50,138 nt of DNA from Anaerolineae bacterium (GTDB taxonomy: Bacteria; Chloroflexota; Anaerolineae; Aggregatilineales; J027). Both the position numbers and the translations under genes were made by a program. How positions within the stretch are numbered: the first letter of the stretch is position 1; every line of letters starts with the position of its first letter. Below the pieces are notes generated by a model. It saw only the letters and a list, made by a program, of their open reading frames with translations, searched no databases and was not told where the DNA came from. Below, one piece after another: positions 1-7,880 of the stretch. The stretch is taken from positions 1-50,138 of the forward strand of contig JAJTXY010000030.1 in the NCBI GenBank assembly GCA_021463865.1. The letters run 5' to 3'.

Positions 1-44
1 ATCCGCAAGTGTTTTGGATACCTTCTGGGTAAGCCTAGTTTCAG

Positions 45-65
45 CACGGCGGCTTTAGCCCCGTG
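45..65. repeat. Small hairpin downstream of fabD
   Basis: CACGG (45-49) pairs with CCGTG (61-65), with an inner GGC/GCC pair around TTTA. It lies just past the fabD stop codon in the fabD reading direction. There is no T-run, so it is not a classical terminator; it could be an mRNA 3' end structure or a dispersed intergenic repeat. No reading frame of interest was found in bases 1-95. Confidence 0.4.
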
Positions 66-95
66 TCCCCAAAAATCGGTTCGCCAACAACATCG

Positions 96-1061
96 TTAAC
101 TGTCTAACCAAGCGGCTAATTGGGCAGGGTTTTCGATGCCAATAGCCGTGACCTCTTTGTTGATACGTTTGATTAATCCAACCAAAACGGCCTTGGGGCC
201 AAGTTCCACGAAATGGGTAATGCCAGCTTCCACCATCGCTTGAACGCTCTCTGTCCAGCGCACAGGTGAGGTCAATTGGGCGCTGAGTTCATCCTGAATC
301 ATGTCGGCAGTGGTGAGCGGGGCGGCGGATACATTGCCAATCACAGGGGTCGCCGGGACAGTAATGGGGGTTTTTTTGACGGCGGTGCGGAATTCTTCCT
401 GTGAAGTCGCCATTAAAGGGGAATGGGCGGCGATACTGACGGCTAATTTCAAGGCCCGTTTTACACCTCGCTCTTTGGCGAGGGTCAGGGCGTGATCCAA
501 TGTTTGGTCATCGCCAGAAATCACGGTCTGACCGGGGCAGTTGTCGTTGGCTACTACGACAATTCCTCCTGTTGCAGCACACGCATCCTCACAGAGCTGA
601 CGCAGTGCAACAATATCGAGGCCCAAGATAGCGGCCATTGCTCCCGGCGATTTTTCACCTGCCTCACGCATCAGGCGTCCACGTTCGCGTACCAATTTTA
701 GGCCCGGCCCAAATTCCATTGCTCCGGCGGCGGTTAGGGCTGTTAATTCACCGAGGCTGTGCCCCGCAACATTAGCAGGTGTCGCCTGTGATTGGCCCCG
801 TGCGGCAAGTTCAGCGTTGAGGGCAGCCAGCAGAGCAATCCCGGTGATAAAAAGGGCAGGTTGGGTGTTATATGTCTCATCTAGCTGCTCGGCAGGGCCT
901 TCAAAACATAATTTACTGAAAGGCAGGCCGAGTTGGACATCGGCTTGGGCAAAAACCTCACGGGCAGCAGGGTATTGGGTAGCGATCTCAGCCCCCATGC
1001 CAACCGCCTGTGAGCCTTGACCGGGAAAAACAAGCGCAGTCGTTTGCCAATTAATCATCAT
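96..1061 (-). CDS. fabD: Malonyl-CoA:acyl carrier protein transacylase FabD
   Basis: Transfers the malonyl group from malonyl-CoA to holo-ACP, supplying the elongation unit for type II fatty acid synthesis in the cytoplasm. The 321-residue length is normal for the family. Visible motifs are FPGQGSQ near residue 12, the nucleophile elbow GHSLGEL with catalytic Ser102, the RGRLM arginine motif near 128 and catalytic His213 in AAHSPLM. The start has AGGA six bases upstream; a second ATG follows immediately. It is the last gene of a long minus-strand run, 71 bases after the Pro/Gln-rich membrane protein, but no other fab gene is adjacent. A hairpin sits in the gap, so it may be transcribed separately. 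Confidence 0.96.
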   Translation of the reverse strand: MMINWQTTALVFPGQGSQAVGMGAEIATQYPAAREVFAQADVQLGLPFSKLCFEGPAEQLDETYNTQPALFITGIALLAALNAELAARGQSQATPANVAGHSLGELTALTAAGAMEFGPGLKLVRERGRLMREAGEKSPGAMAAILGLDIVALRQLCEDACAATGGIVVVANDNCPGQTVISGDDQTLDHALTLAKERGVKRALKLAVSIAAHSPLMATSQEEFRTAVKKTPITVPATPVIGNVSAAPLTTADMIQDELSAQLTSPVRWTESVQAMVEAGITHFVELGPKAVLVGLIKRINKEVTAIGIENPAQLAAWLDS

Positions 1062-1080
1062 TTCGTTTCCTATACAGCAA

Positions 1081-1106
1081 TAGAGGCGGATTTTGGCCCG
1101 CCCCTA
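1081..1106. repeat. Hairpin between fabD and the upstream gene
   Basis: TAGAGGCGG (1081-1089) pairs with CCGCCCCTA (1098-1106) with one mismatch and an 8-base loop. No T-run follows on either strand. GC-rich inverted repeats of this look are common in intergenic regions of environmental bacteria; the role is unknown. Confidence 0.45.
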
Positions 1107-1132
1107 CTGAACATTGCTAAAAAATCAGGCTA

Positions 1133-2683
1133 CTAGTAATTGACCTCGCCAGTGTCGCCAAAGGGTGACGGTGGTTGCTGACCGGGCTGCTGAGGAGGCA
1201 TGGGCGCACGCGGCGGTGGGGTGTACTGTCCACCCCCCTGTGGCGGGACACCGGGAGGCGGCCCTTGGAAAGGCTGCTGCTGCGGTGGCGGTTGTTGGGG
1301 ACGCGGTTGCATCGGTGGCTGCTGCTGGGGAGGCATTCCCTGCGGTGGACGCTGTTGAGGCGGCATTTGCGGTGGCATCCCTTGCGGTGGTGGCTGTTGG
1401 GGACGCGGCTGCATGGGTGGCTGTTGTTGTGGCGGTGGTGGCGCAAACTGTGGCGCGGGCTGTGGTGGTGGAGGCGCATATTGGGGCGGCGGTGTTTGGG
1501 GCATGGGGGCTAATGGCTGAGTGCCCGTTCCCATCACACGCATCGGAGGCTCAATCACCGCTTCACCTTCTTTTTGCCAGACCGCAATTTCAACCGTCAA
1601 GCGGTCAAAGAAACTGTGAGGTGGCAGGGCACCATCACCATACTGCATATCCACAATGCGAATTTGGGCACGTAGCGTTTGAGTTTCCAAGACCGTCGTC
1701 GCACCGGGAGCAGCCAATACGGGTTCGCCACGTGCGGCTAATTTGGCGCGGATGGCATCGTCGTTAAAAGCATGTTCAGACATCAAGACATGCGTTACAG
1801 TGCTGATGTCGTTCTTGTCAAATATCCAGACCTCGGTTGCGGTGACTTTCTTGGGATCGCCTACCCCGATGGTATCGGCAATACCCGATCCACATTCACC
1901 CAAAAAGGTGTTATTCGCATCAGCAAGTTCGATGGCGAAGGAGTCGTCATAGTAATTGTCACCCGCCAGATAGGTAGACATAAACTGGGTGACAGGTGCG
2001 GTGTCGAAAACAGTGCGCTGGGTCGCGGCCATTTCTTTGGCAACCGCACGCGCTTCACGTTCAGCCCGCAGCTTCATATCGGTCTCGGTGGGCGCACCCT
2101 TGGTAAGGCGCTTAATGACCGGGCCGATGAGGGGCAGGTCGTAGATGCCGTAGATCGCAAACAACAGAGTCGGCAGCAGCAAAACAATCAACATCCCCAA
2201 GAACCCAAGCAGCGGCACCATGACGTTATTCCAGAAGCCGGGATCAGGATATTGGTCAATCTTGGCTTGGGCATCGCCTTTGATGCTATCTGCGACTGGC
2301 TTGAGGGCCTCTAATTGACCAACCAAGACTGCATTATCCGCATTTTCATTTTGCAGGCGGGTAATGTCGTCGGTGGTGATGCCTGCGTCAATCAACTTGG
2401 TTTGGGCTTCTTCAACAGGATTGAAATCCGTCGCACCCTGAGTCGCCACAATTTCATTCCAAGTCTCATATTCAGCCGCGAGACCCTTGAGCCATTGGTC
2501 ACGATAGGTATCGCCCAACTGGACTGGCTCGGCATTATTTTCAAACTTGACTGGCACAATTACATAGACCAGCAGCATCCCCAATACGACGCCAAAAAGA
2601 ATCCAGAAAAAGCGCCGCAATGCGGGTTTAAAGGCGGTCAGAATGACATCGTATTGTTTGACAACATGAACGATTCTTTGCAT
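1133..2683 (-). CDS. Two-helix membrane protein with a Pro/Gln/Met-rich tail
   Basis: Not recognised as a named family. The 516-residue protein has a hydrophobic helix at about 24-46, a roughly 110-residue loop, a second long hydrophobic stretch at about 155-190, a charged globular region to about 375, and then about 125 residues made almost only of Pro, Gln, Met and Gly. The segment QQPPMQPRPQQPPPQ occurs twice in the tail. Two helices would place the globular part and tail on the same side as the short N-terminus, probably the cytoplasm, where the tail could act as a flexible linker or multivalent binding region. The start has GAGG eight bases upstream, and a promoter-like pair lies at 2771-2799. 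Long frames on the opposite strand are artefacts of the biased codons. Confidence 0.8.
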   Translation of the reverse strand: MQRIVHVVKQYDVILTAFKPALRRFFWILFGVVLGMLLVYVIVPVKFENNAEPVQLGDTYRDQWLKGLAAEYETWNEIVATQGATDFNPVEEAQTKLIDAGITTDDITRLQNENADNAVLVGQLEALKPVADSIKGDAQAKIDQYPDPGFWNNVMVPLLGFLGMLIVLLLPTLLFAIYGIYDLPLIGPVIKRLTKGAPTETDMKLRAEREARAVAKEMAATQRTVFDTAPVTQFMSTYLAGDNYYDDSFAIELADANNTFLGECGSGIADTIGVGDPKKVTATEVWIFDKNDISTVTHVLMSEHAFNDDAIRAKLAARGEPVLAAPGATTVLETQTLRAQIRIVDMQYGDGALPPHSFFDRLTVEIAVWQKEGEAVIEPPMRVMGTGTQPLAPMPQTPPPQYAPPPPQPAPQFAPPPPQQQPPMQPRPQQPPPQGMPPQMPPQQRPPQGMPPQQQPPMQPRPQQPPPQQQPFQGPPPGVPPQGGGQYTPPPRAPMPPQQPGQQPPSPFGDTGEVNY

Positions 2684-2770
2684 AAGCGTAGCCTCTATTC
2701 CGTCCGGCAGGCGGCCCGTGCAGGCGCGTCCTAATTCAACAGCAAATTTGAACTTTTATCATGAGAGGCC

Positions 2771-2799
2771 ATTGTACATTAAGCCACGCAAGTGTACAA
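2771..2799 (-). promoter_or_regulatory. Putative promoter of the Pro/Gln-rich membrane protein
   Basis: Reading the minus strand, TTGTAC (2799-2794) and TACAAT (2776-2771) are separated by exactly 17 bases, about 90 bases before the start codon at 2683. This suggests the gene is transcribed independently of manC. Confidence 0.45.
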
Positions 2800-2826
2800 A
2801 TTTGTGTCTCCCCTACGCTAAGAAGT

Positions 2827-3921
2827 TTAGAGCAGGTTTTTCTTGCCTGTCTCTTGAAGTTGGTTGACCACTGCCCGGATGTCTTGGGCCTTGTCTCGGT
2901 GGCAGATCAGTAGGGCATCTTCCGTATCAACGATTATCAGGTTTTCAACCCCGATGGTCACAACCAGACGATTACTCAAGACAAATGTTCCGCTCGTATC
3001 CAACATAATCGCATCGGTGTTTTTGCTGTGGATAACGTTTTGTTGCTCGTCGCCGCGCTCGATATGCAGCACTTCATACAAAGCTGACCAACTGCCAATG
3101 TCACTCCAGCCAATATCCGCGGGAATCACCGCAACCTCTTGGGCCTTTTCCATGATGGCAAAGTCCAGCGAGATTTTTTCCATCTCCGGCCACACTTTTT
3201 GGATCACGGCGGCATAGTCTGGCTTACCATAGGCTTGGCGAATAGTCTGCAAGTTTTGATAGATACCGGGCTTCTGTCTTTCAAATTCGGCCAGTGCTTG
3301 GGAGGCTTTCCAAATAAACATACCCGCGTTCCAGCTATAGCGCCCGCTGGTGACAAATTCGATGGCCGTGGCATGGTCGGGTTTTTCACGGAAGCCTTCC
3401 GACTTATAAACCTTATAGCCGCCAACGGTTTCAAGTAGTTCCCCACGTTTGATATAACCAAAGCCTGTCGAAGGATAGCTTGGGGAAATACCGAGGGTCA
3501 CGATTTTGCCTCTTTGGGCCATCTGATAGGCAGATTTGAGCACATTCAAAAATGCCTCAATATCGGTGATATGGTGGTCAGCAGTCAACACTGCAATCAC
3601 GGCATCGGGGTCTTGGGTGGCGATGTGGATGGTGCCTAATCCAGCCGCTGGGCCACTATCACGACCAAAGGGTTCGACAAGGAAATTTTCGGCGGGCAGT
3701 TCAGGGGTATCGCGGCGCAGTTCCTCGACGTGATTTTGACCCGTCACCACAAAAATGCGCTCTGGTGGCAGCAGTGGAAAAAGCCGTTCGACTGAAACCC
3801 GGAACATGGAATGTTCACTGACCAGTGGAAGTGATTGTTTGGGCCGATTTTGACGGCTAAGGGGCCAAAGACGTGTCCCACCGCCGCCCGCCATGATAAG
3901 TGCGTATAGATGCTCGGTCAT
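2827..3921 (-). CDS. manC: Mannose-1-phosphate guanylyltransferase (GDP)
   Basis: Makes GDP-mannose from mannose 1-phosphate and GTP, for cell-surface polysaccharide and glycan synthesis in the cytoplasm. The 364-residue chain is the single-domain form, without the C-terminal isomerase domain of the bifunctional AlgA type. The nucleotidyltransferase signature GGGGTRLWPLSR starts at residue 12, with the PKQ lysine at about 28. VEPFGRDSGPAA near residue 83, a TADH metal-site motif and an FREKP motif also fit the family. GGAG lies eight bases before the start. It follows dprA by 31 bases and probably ends that transcription unit. No other GDP-mannose pathway gene is adjacent. Confidence 0.93.
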   Translation of the reverse strand: MTEHLYALIMAGGGGTRLWPLSRQNRPKQSLPLVSEHSMFRVSVERLFPLLPPERIFVVTGQNHVEELRRDTPELPAENFLVEPFGRDSGPAAGLGTIHIATQDPDAVIAVLTADHHITDIEAFLNVLKSAYQMAQRGKIVTLGISPSYPSTGFGYIKRGELLETVGGYKVYKSEGFREKPDHATAIEFVTSGRYSWNAGMFIWKASQALAEFERQKPGIYQNLQTIRQAYGKPDYAAVIQKVWPEMEKISLDFAIMEKAQEVAVIPADIGWSDIGSWSALYEVLHIERGDEQQNVIHSKNTDAIMLDTSGTFVLSNRLVVTIGVENLIIVDTEDALLICHRDKAQDIRAVVNQLQETGKKNLL

Positions 3922-3952
3922 GATTGTTTCTCCAGTTGATTGTGGTGAAATT

Positions 3953-5092
3953 TCACTCAGCGTTCAGAGAGTCGTTGAATGAATCAAGGTCTACATTGGG
4001 GGACATTTGGAACATCATCGCGCCGACAGTCTGTACCAAGCCTTTGAGTTCCATAACCGTCATCATTGAGGCAACTTGATGAATGGGTAGACCGCTTTGA
4101 ATGCTGATGTCATCAAGATGAACGGGTTCGAGTGCAATGATTTCTAACAAGCGCACCTCTTCCGGCGAATCTGGCACTATTGATTTTACTGCTTGTTTCG
4201 TCTGAAGAGTGTAGCGACTTACATTGAGTTCTTCTAAGATGTCTTCCGGGCGCATGACCAACTTTGCCCCGTCTTGAATCAGACTGTTGGTGCCTTCACT
4301 GTTGGGAGAAGTGATATTACCGGGGATAGCAAAGACTTCACGTCCCTGATCGAGGGCGGATTGAGCGGTTAGCAGTGCGCCGCTACTTTTTGGTGCTTCG
4401 ACAATCAACACGCCAAGCGATAAGCCACTGATAATGCGATTTCGTGCCGGGAAATTTTCTGCAAGTGGGGGTGTGCCGGGGGGATATTCCGTAACAATCG
4501 CACCGAGTCCCTCCTCGACAATTTTGGTGGCAAGGGCGCGGTTCTCAGATGGGTAGAGCTGATCTATGCCATTCCCCATCACAGCGATGGTTCTTCCTCC
4601 TGCTGCAAGGGCGGCCTCGTGTGAAACTGTATCGAGTCCACGCGCCAGCCCACTGACGACAGTGACGCCTGCATGAGCCATCGCGGTTGCTATACGCCGC
4701 GCAATTTCTAGCCCATAGGTCGTGGCTTTGCGTGTCCCAACCATCGCAAGGGCGAGGTCATCTTCAGGGAAAAGCCGACCCCGAACGTACAATAGCGGTG
4801 GGCCATCCGGCACTTCCCGCAAAAGAGTCGGGTACTCATCATCATCGAGTGTGCAAATATGGGCGTGGACTCGCTGAATTTTATCAAAAATGGGGTCGAG
4901 GTTGGGTTCTTTGCGAAACTTGAGGAAAGTATTAAGGGCTTGTTCACCCAATCCGGCATTCAGGAGTTCTTGGGGATCAGCATTCCACGCTGCTTCCATA
5001 TCATGGTCAAAGTAGATCCACAGTGCCCGTAGTCGGCTTGGCCCAATGCCTTTGACGAGATTAAAACCAACCCAATAGTGTTCCCGGTGCAT
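3953..5092 (-). CDS. dprA: DNA-processing protein DprA (Smf)
   Basis: DprA protects incoming single-stranded DNA and loads RecA during natural transformation. The 379 residues show an N-terminal helix-hairpin-helix-like region (about 1-60), the Rossmann DprA domain with VGTRKAT (118-124), SGLARGLD (147-154), FPARNRIISGLS (214-225) and KSSGAL (235-240), and a C-terminal winged-helix region (about 305-370). It starts 15 bases after rimM with no clear Shine-Dalgarno, so translation may be coupled to rimM. It occupies the place where trmD and rplS often follow rimM. Presence of dprA alone does not show the organism is competent. Confidence 0.93.
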   Translation of the reverse strand: MHREHYWVGFNLVKGIGPSRLRALWIYFDHDMEAAWNADPQELLNAGLGEQALNTFLKFRKEPNLDPIFDKIQRVHAHICTLDDDEYPTLLREVPDGPPLLYVRGRLFPEDDLALAMVGTRKATTYGLEIARRIATAMAHAGVTVVSGLARGLDTVSHEAALAAGGRTIAVMGNGIDQLYPSENRALATKIVEEGLGAIVTEYPPGTPPLAENFPARNRIISGLSLGVLIVEAPKSSGALLTAQSALDQGREVFAIPGNITSPNSEGTNSLIQDGAKLVMRPEDILEELNVSRYTLQTKQAVKSIVPDSPEEVRLLEIIALEPVHLDDISIQSGLPIHQVASMMTVMELKGLVQTVGAMMFQMSPNVDLDSFNDSLNAE

Positions 5093-5107
5093 AGGTGCAA
5101 TGCGGGT

Positions 5108-5698
5108 TTAGGCGTCGTCGCCGTCGTCATCCGGCTCATCAGTATCATCTATCCCATCGCCGGGAAGCAGACCAATCAAGGGGGTAATGATAATTTTGCG
5201 GGTGGCCCGGTCAATGGACTGAATCACTTCATCCGTATCCGGGATGAGAACATCCCCTCTGCTGCCCCCGCGCAGCACATAAACATCATTGGCCCCCGTC
5301 TCCATGATTTCCGCTACGTCACCGAGATATTCGTCCGTGTCGGTGTAGACGGACATGCCCACGATTTCAAACAAATACACTTCGCCTTCTTCAAGAGGCA
5401 GGGTATCGCGGAGAGGGGACATGACAAATTTGCCGCGCAGAGATTCCGCCGTATTTCGATCCATGATGCCATCTAGGGCCAACAACATTACATCGCGCTC
5501 TTGGCGGAGACGCACCACTTTATAGCGGGTGGCGCTGCGACGGTCAAATTTGTCCGTACCGAGATAAACTGTATCAAGGCCTTCAAAAAACTCTGGAAAG
5601 CGGGTAATCACCTGCATCCGCAGTTCACCCCGAATGCCATGTGGCCGGACAACTTTGCCCAGCACAAGGAAATACGGTTCGGAGGGTTGATTAGTCAA
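5108..5698 (-). CDS. rimM: Ribosome maturation factor RimM
   Basis: RimM binds ribosomal protein S19 and helps mature the 16S rRNA 3' domain of the 30S subunit. The 196-residue protein opens with the family motif VLGKVVRPHGIRGELR near residue 12. It has the N-terminal RimM barrel to about residue 95, then a PRC-barrel with YLFEIVGM and a DVLIPDTDEVI segment. The last 15 or so residues are very acidic (Asp/Glu), a tail beyond the usual fold. Its start overlaps the khpA stop by 8 bases, implying translational coupling. The order rpsP-khpA-rimM is the widely conserved arrangement. Confidence 0.95.
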   Translation of the reverse strand: MTNQPSEPYFLVLGKVVRPHGIRGELRMQVITRFPEFFEGLDTVYLGTDKFDRRSATRYKVVRLRQERDVMLLALDGIMDRNTAESLRGKFVMSPLRDTLPLEEGEVYLFEIVGMSVYTDTDEYLGDVAEIMETGANDVYVLRGGSRGDVLIPDTDEVIQSIDRATRKIIITPLIGLLPGDGIDDTDEPDDDGDDA

Positions 5699-5918
5699 TC
5701 TTCAATGTCACCCGTTTGCCTTCACGTGCTGCCATTGCCCGCAGCAAAACCCGCAAGGCGCTGGCAACACGACCATCTTTACCAATTACCCGGCCTGCAT
5801 CCTCCGGGGCAACATGCAGCTTGAGAATGACCAAATTGCCATCTGGCTCGACAGCTACTTCCACTTGGGAAGGGTCATCTACCAGCGATTTGGCAACGTA
5901 TTCAACAAGTTCTTTCAT
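5691..5918 (-). CDS. khpA: KH-domain RNA-binding protein KhpA
   Basis: A 75-residue single KH domain protein of the KhpA/YlqC family. KhpA binds RNA, often with KhpB, and is tied to cell division and post-transcriptional control in Gram-positive species. The RNA-binding loop is GKDG (residues 46-49), followed by the ALRVLLRAMAAREGKR helix. It lies between rpsP and rimM, as in many genomes, and overlaps rimM by 8 bases. AGGG lies eight bases before the start. No KhpB/Jag partner is in this window. Confidence 0.92.
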   Translation of the reverse strand: MKELVEYVAKSLVDDPSQVEVAVEPDGNLVILKLHVAPEDAGRVIGKDGRVASALRVLLRAMAAREGKRVTLKID

Positions 5919-5963
5919 TTTAGCCCTCCACGATTAGGAAGACAGCGGTTAAAATTCAGGCCC

Positions 5964-6338
5964 TTAGTTAGCCGATTCCTTCTTGAGAGGGGCCATAAAG
6001 CGGGTCTTGGGATTGATTGGGCCAGCGGCTTCTTTCTTGGCAGCGGCTTCGGCAACCAATGCTTCCATGCTTTCGCCCTTTTGCAGACGTGCATAACGTT
6101 CCAGTGTGCCTGTTTTACGCAGGATCATATTCATGGAGTCGGAGGGTTGAGCACCATTACTTAACCAATACAGCATACGCTCTTCCGCAAATTCAACGGT
6201 TTCGGGCTGCGTGCGGGGGTTATAGTGACCCAGAATTTCGATATAGCGCCCATCCCGTTTGGCACGTTGATCGGCGGCGACAATACGATAGACAGCTTGA
6301 CCTTTTTGGCCTACACGACGCAAACGAATGCGTACCAT
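5964..6338 (-). CDS. rpsP: 30S ribosomal protein S16
   Basis: Structural protein of the small ribosomal subunit, important for 30S assembly. It starts with the diagnostic MVRIRLRRVGQK and carries YRIVAADQRAKRDGR and LGHYNPRTQP. The 124-residue chain is longer than the usual 80-90 because of a basic C-terminal extension (about 88-124, rich in Lys, Ala and Glu), which is common in some phyla. It lies 43 bases downstream of ffh and 45 upstream of khpA, in one transcription unit. Confidence 0.97.
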   Translation of the reverse strand: MVRIRLRRVGQKGQAVYRIVAADQRAKRDGRYIEILGHYNPRTQPETVEFAEERMLYWLSNGAQPSDSMNMILRKTGTLERYARLQKGESMEALVAEAAAKKEAAGPINPKTRFMAPLKKESAN

Positions 6339-6381
6339 GATTGTTTCATTGCTCCTTACAGCATGTATTCATTTTTCAGGT

Positions 6382-7719
6382 TTAACGGAGACCCGGCATT
6401 CGTGGAGGTCGTCCCCCCGCGCCACCAATCTCCTTCATCATTTTTTGCATATCACGGAACTGGCTCAGGAGTTGATTGATCTCCGGTACCGTTGTTCCAC
6501 TGCCTGCGGCAATCCGTTTTTTGCGGCTGGCATTTAACAATTTAGGATTTCGACGCTCTTGCGGAGTCATAGAGAGGATAATGGCCTCGACCCGTTTCAT
6601 CCGCTGTTGAGCGTCTTGGTCATTGATATTCAACTGCTTGCGTAGATTGCCCACGCCGGGAATCATCTCTAGGATTTTGGAGAAGGACCCCATACGACGG
6701 ATTTTTTGGAGTTGTCCCAAGAAATCTTCAAGGTTGAACTCGTTTTTCATCATCTTCTTTTGCAGGCGCAGGGCTTCTTCTTCATCGTAAAGCTGTTCGG
6801 CTTGTTCGATGAGGGAGAGCATGTCGCCCATACCGAGGATGCGTGAGGCCAGACGGTCTGGATAAAATACCTCAAACCCGTCTAATTTTTCGCCTGTCGC
6901 CAAGAACTTAATCGGAACCCCGGTCACTTCACGCATGGAAATGGCAGCGCCACCACGCGCATCACCGTCTACTTTAGTCAGAACCAACCCGGTCAGGCCG
7001 ACTCGTTGATTAAAGCCTTCGGCGATTCGCACCGCTTCCTGCCCCGTCATTGCATCCGCCACCAGCAAAATTTCCGCTGGGTTGGTGCGTGCTTTGATCG
7101 CTTCCAATTCAGCCATCAGATGGTCATCAATCTGCAAACGACCTGCTGTGTCTAAGATCACAACTGTCGCTCCAGCATTCTTGGCGGCTTCAACCCCTCG
7201 CGCACAGATGTCGGGCGGGGAGGATTGGATAGTTTCCGCATAGTATGGCATGTCAATTTGTTTGGCGAGCGTCACCAACTGGTCAATCGCTGCTGGACGG
7301 TAGGTGTCAGCGGCGACCAGCCATGGTTTACGATTATCGCGGCGCAGATGCAGAGCTAGTTTTGCCGCAGTGGTGGTTTTACCCGACCCCTGCAAGCCGA
7401 CCAGCATAATCACGCGCGGAGAGGGGCCGCTGAGATTCAGTCTGCCTGCTTCGCCAAGTGTGGCAACGAGTTCCTCATTGACGATTTTGATGACCTGTTG
7501 GGCGGGACGAAGGCTTTTTTGCACCTCGGCCCCGATAGACCGTTCACGCACCCGCTTGATAAAATCTTTTGTCACCTTGAGGTTAACATCGGCTTCAAGC
7601 AACGCAATACGCACTTCACGCAGCGCCGTATCTACATCGGCTTCGGTGAGTGTGCCTTTGCGCCCAAGCTGTCCAAAGACATCTTGCAGGCGGTCACTCA
7701 GGTTTTCAAACATCGGCAT
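6382..7719 (-). CDS. ffh: Signal recognition particle protein Ffh
   Basis: The SRP54 GTPase binds 4.5S RNA and signal sequences of nascent membrane proteins and docks with FtsY. The 445 residues contain the N-domain (1-85), the G-domain with the P-loop GLQGSGKTTTAAK (108-120), DTAGRL (190-195) and TKVDGDARGG (248-257), and a Met-rich M-domain (about 320-430) ending MQKMMKEIGG. The first of two close ATGs is chosen because it is nearer to the GCAGG motif. It heads the rpsP-khpA-rimM-dprA-manC run and has a strong promoter-like pair upstream. No 4.5S RNA gene was found next to it. Confidence 0.97.
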   Translation of the reverse strand: MPMFENLSDRLQDVFGQLGRKGTLTEADVDTALREVRIALLEADVNLKVTKDFIKRVRERSIGAEVQKSLRPAQQVIKIVNEELVATLGEAGRLNLSGPSPRVIMLVGLQGSGKTTTAAKLALHLRRDNRKPWLVAADTYRPAAIDQLVTLAKQIDMPYYAETIQSSPPDICARGVEAAKNAGATVVILDTAGRLQIDDHLMAELEAIKARTNPAEILLVADAMTGQEAVRIAEGFNQRVGLTGLVLTKVDGDARGGAAISMREVTGVPIKFLATGEKLDGFEVFYPDRLASRILGMGDMLSLIEQAEQLYDEEEALRLQKKMMKNEFNLEDFLGQLQKIRRMGSFSKILEMIPGVGNLRKQLNINDQDAQQRMKRVEAIILSMTPQERRNPKLLNASRKKRIAAGSGTTVPEINQLLSQFRDMQKMMKEIGGAGGRPPRMPGLR

Positions 7720-7768
7720 AGGGAATTTTTTACCTGCTCAATTTTGCCATGCTGTTGGAAACAGGCCG

Positions 7769-7797
7769 ATTTTACGGGAGGAAGGCTTGATAGTCAA
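7769..7797 (-). promoter_or_regulatory. Promoter of the ffh-rpsP-khpA-rimM run
   Basis: On the minus strand, TTGACT (7797-7792) and TAAAAT (7774-7769) are separated by 17 bases, 50 bases before the ffh start. This is a close match to the housekeeping sigma consensus. Confidence 0.6.
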
Positions 7798-7814
7798 GGT
7801 AAAAAGTGGGTTAA

Positions 7815-7858
7815 CAAAAAACCCCTCTATCGCCATTTATTCGGACAATCGAGGGGTT
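7815..7858 (-). terminator. Rho-independent terminator after dnaN
   Basis: Minus-strand AACCCCTC (7858-7851) pairs with GAGGGGTT (7827-7820) across a 23-base loop, followed by a T-run (A-run at 7815-7820 on the plus strand). It lies just past the dnaN stop codon and isolates dnaN from ffh. Confidence 0.7.
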
Positions 7859-7880
7859 AGAAGTCAATTGGTCAATGCGA

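Noticed and set aside
1273-1460. CRISPR-like repeats
   Set aside because: The repeats are in frame, irregular in spacing and encode the Pro/Gln tail of a membrane protein.
1165-1767. Long open frames on the plus strand opposite the Pro/Gln-rich gene
   Set aside because: They are caused by the biased codons of the repeat tail, have no ribosome site and encode low-complexity Ala/Val or Arg/Leu runs.
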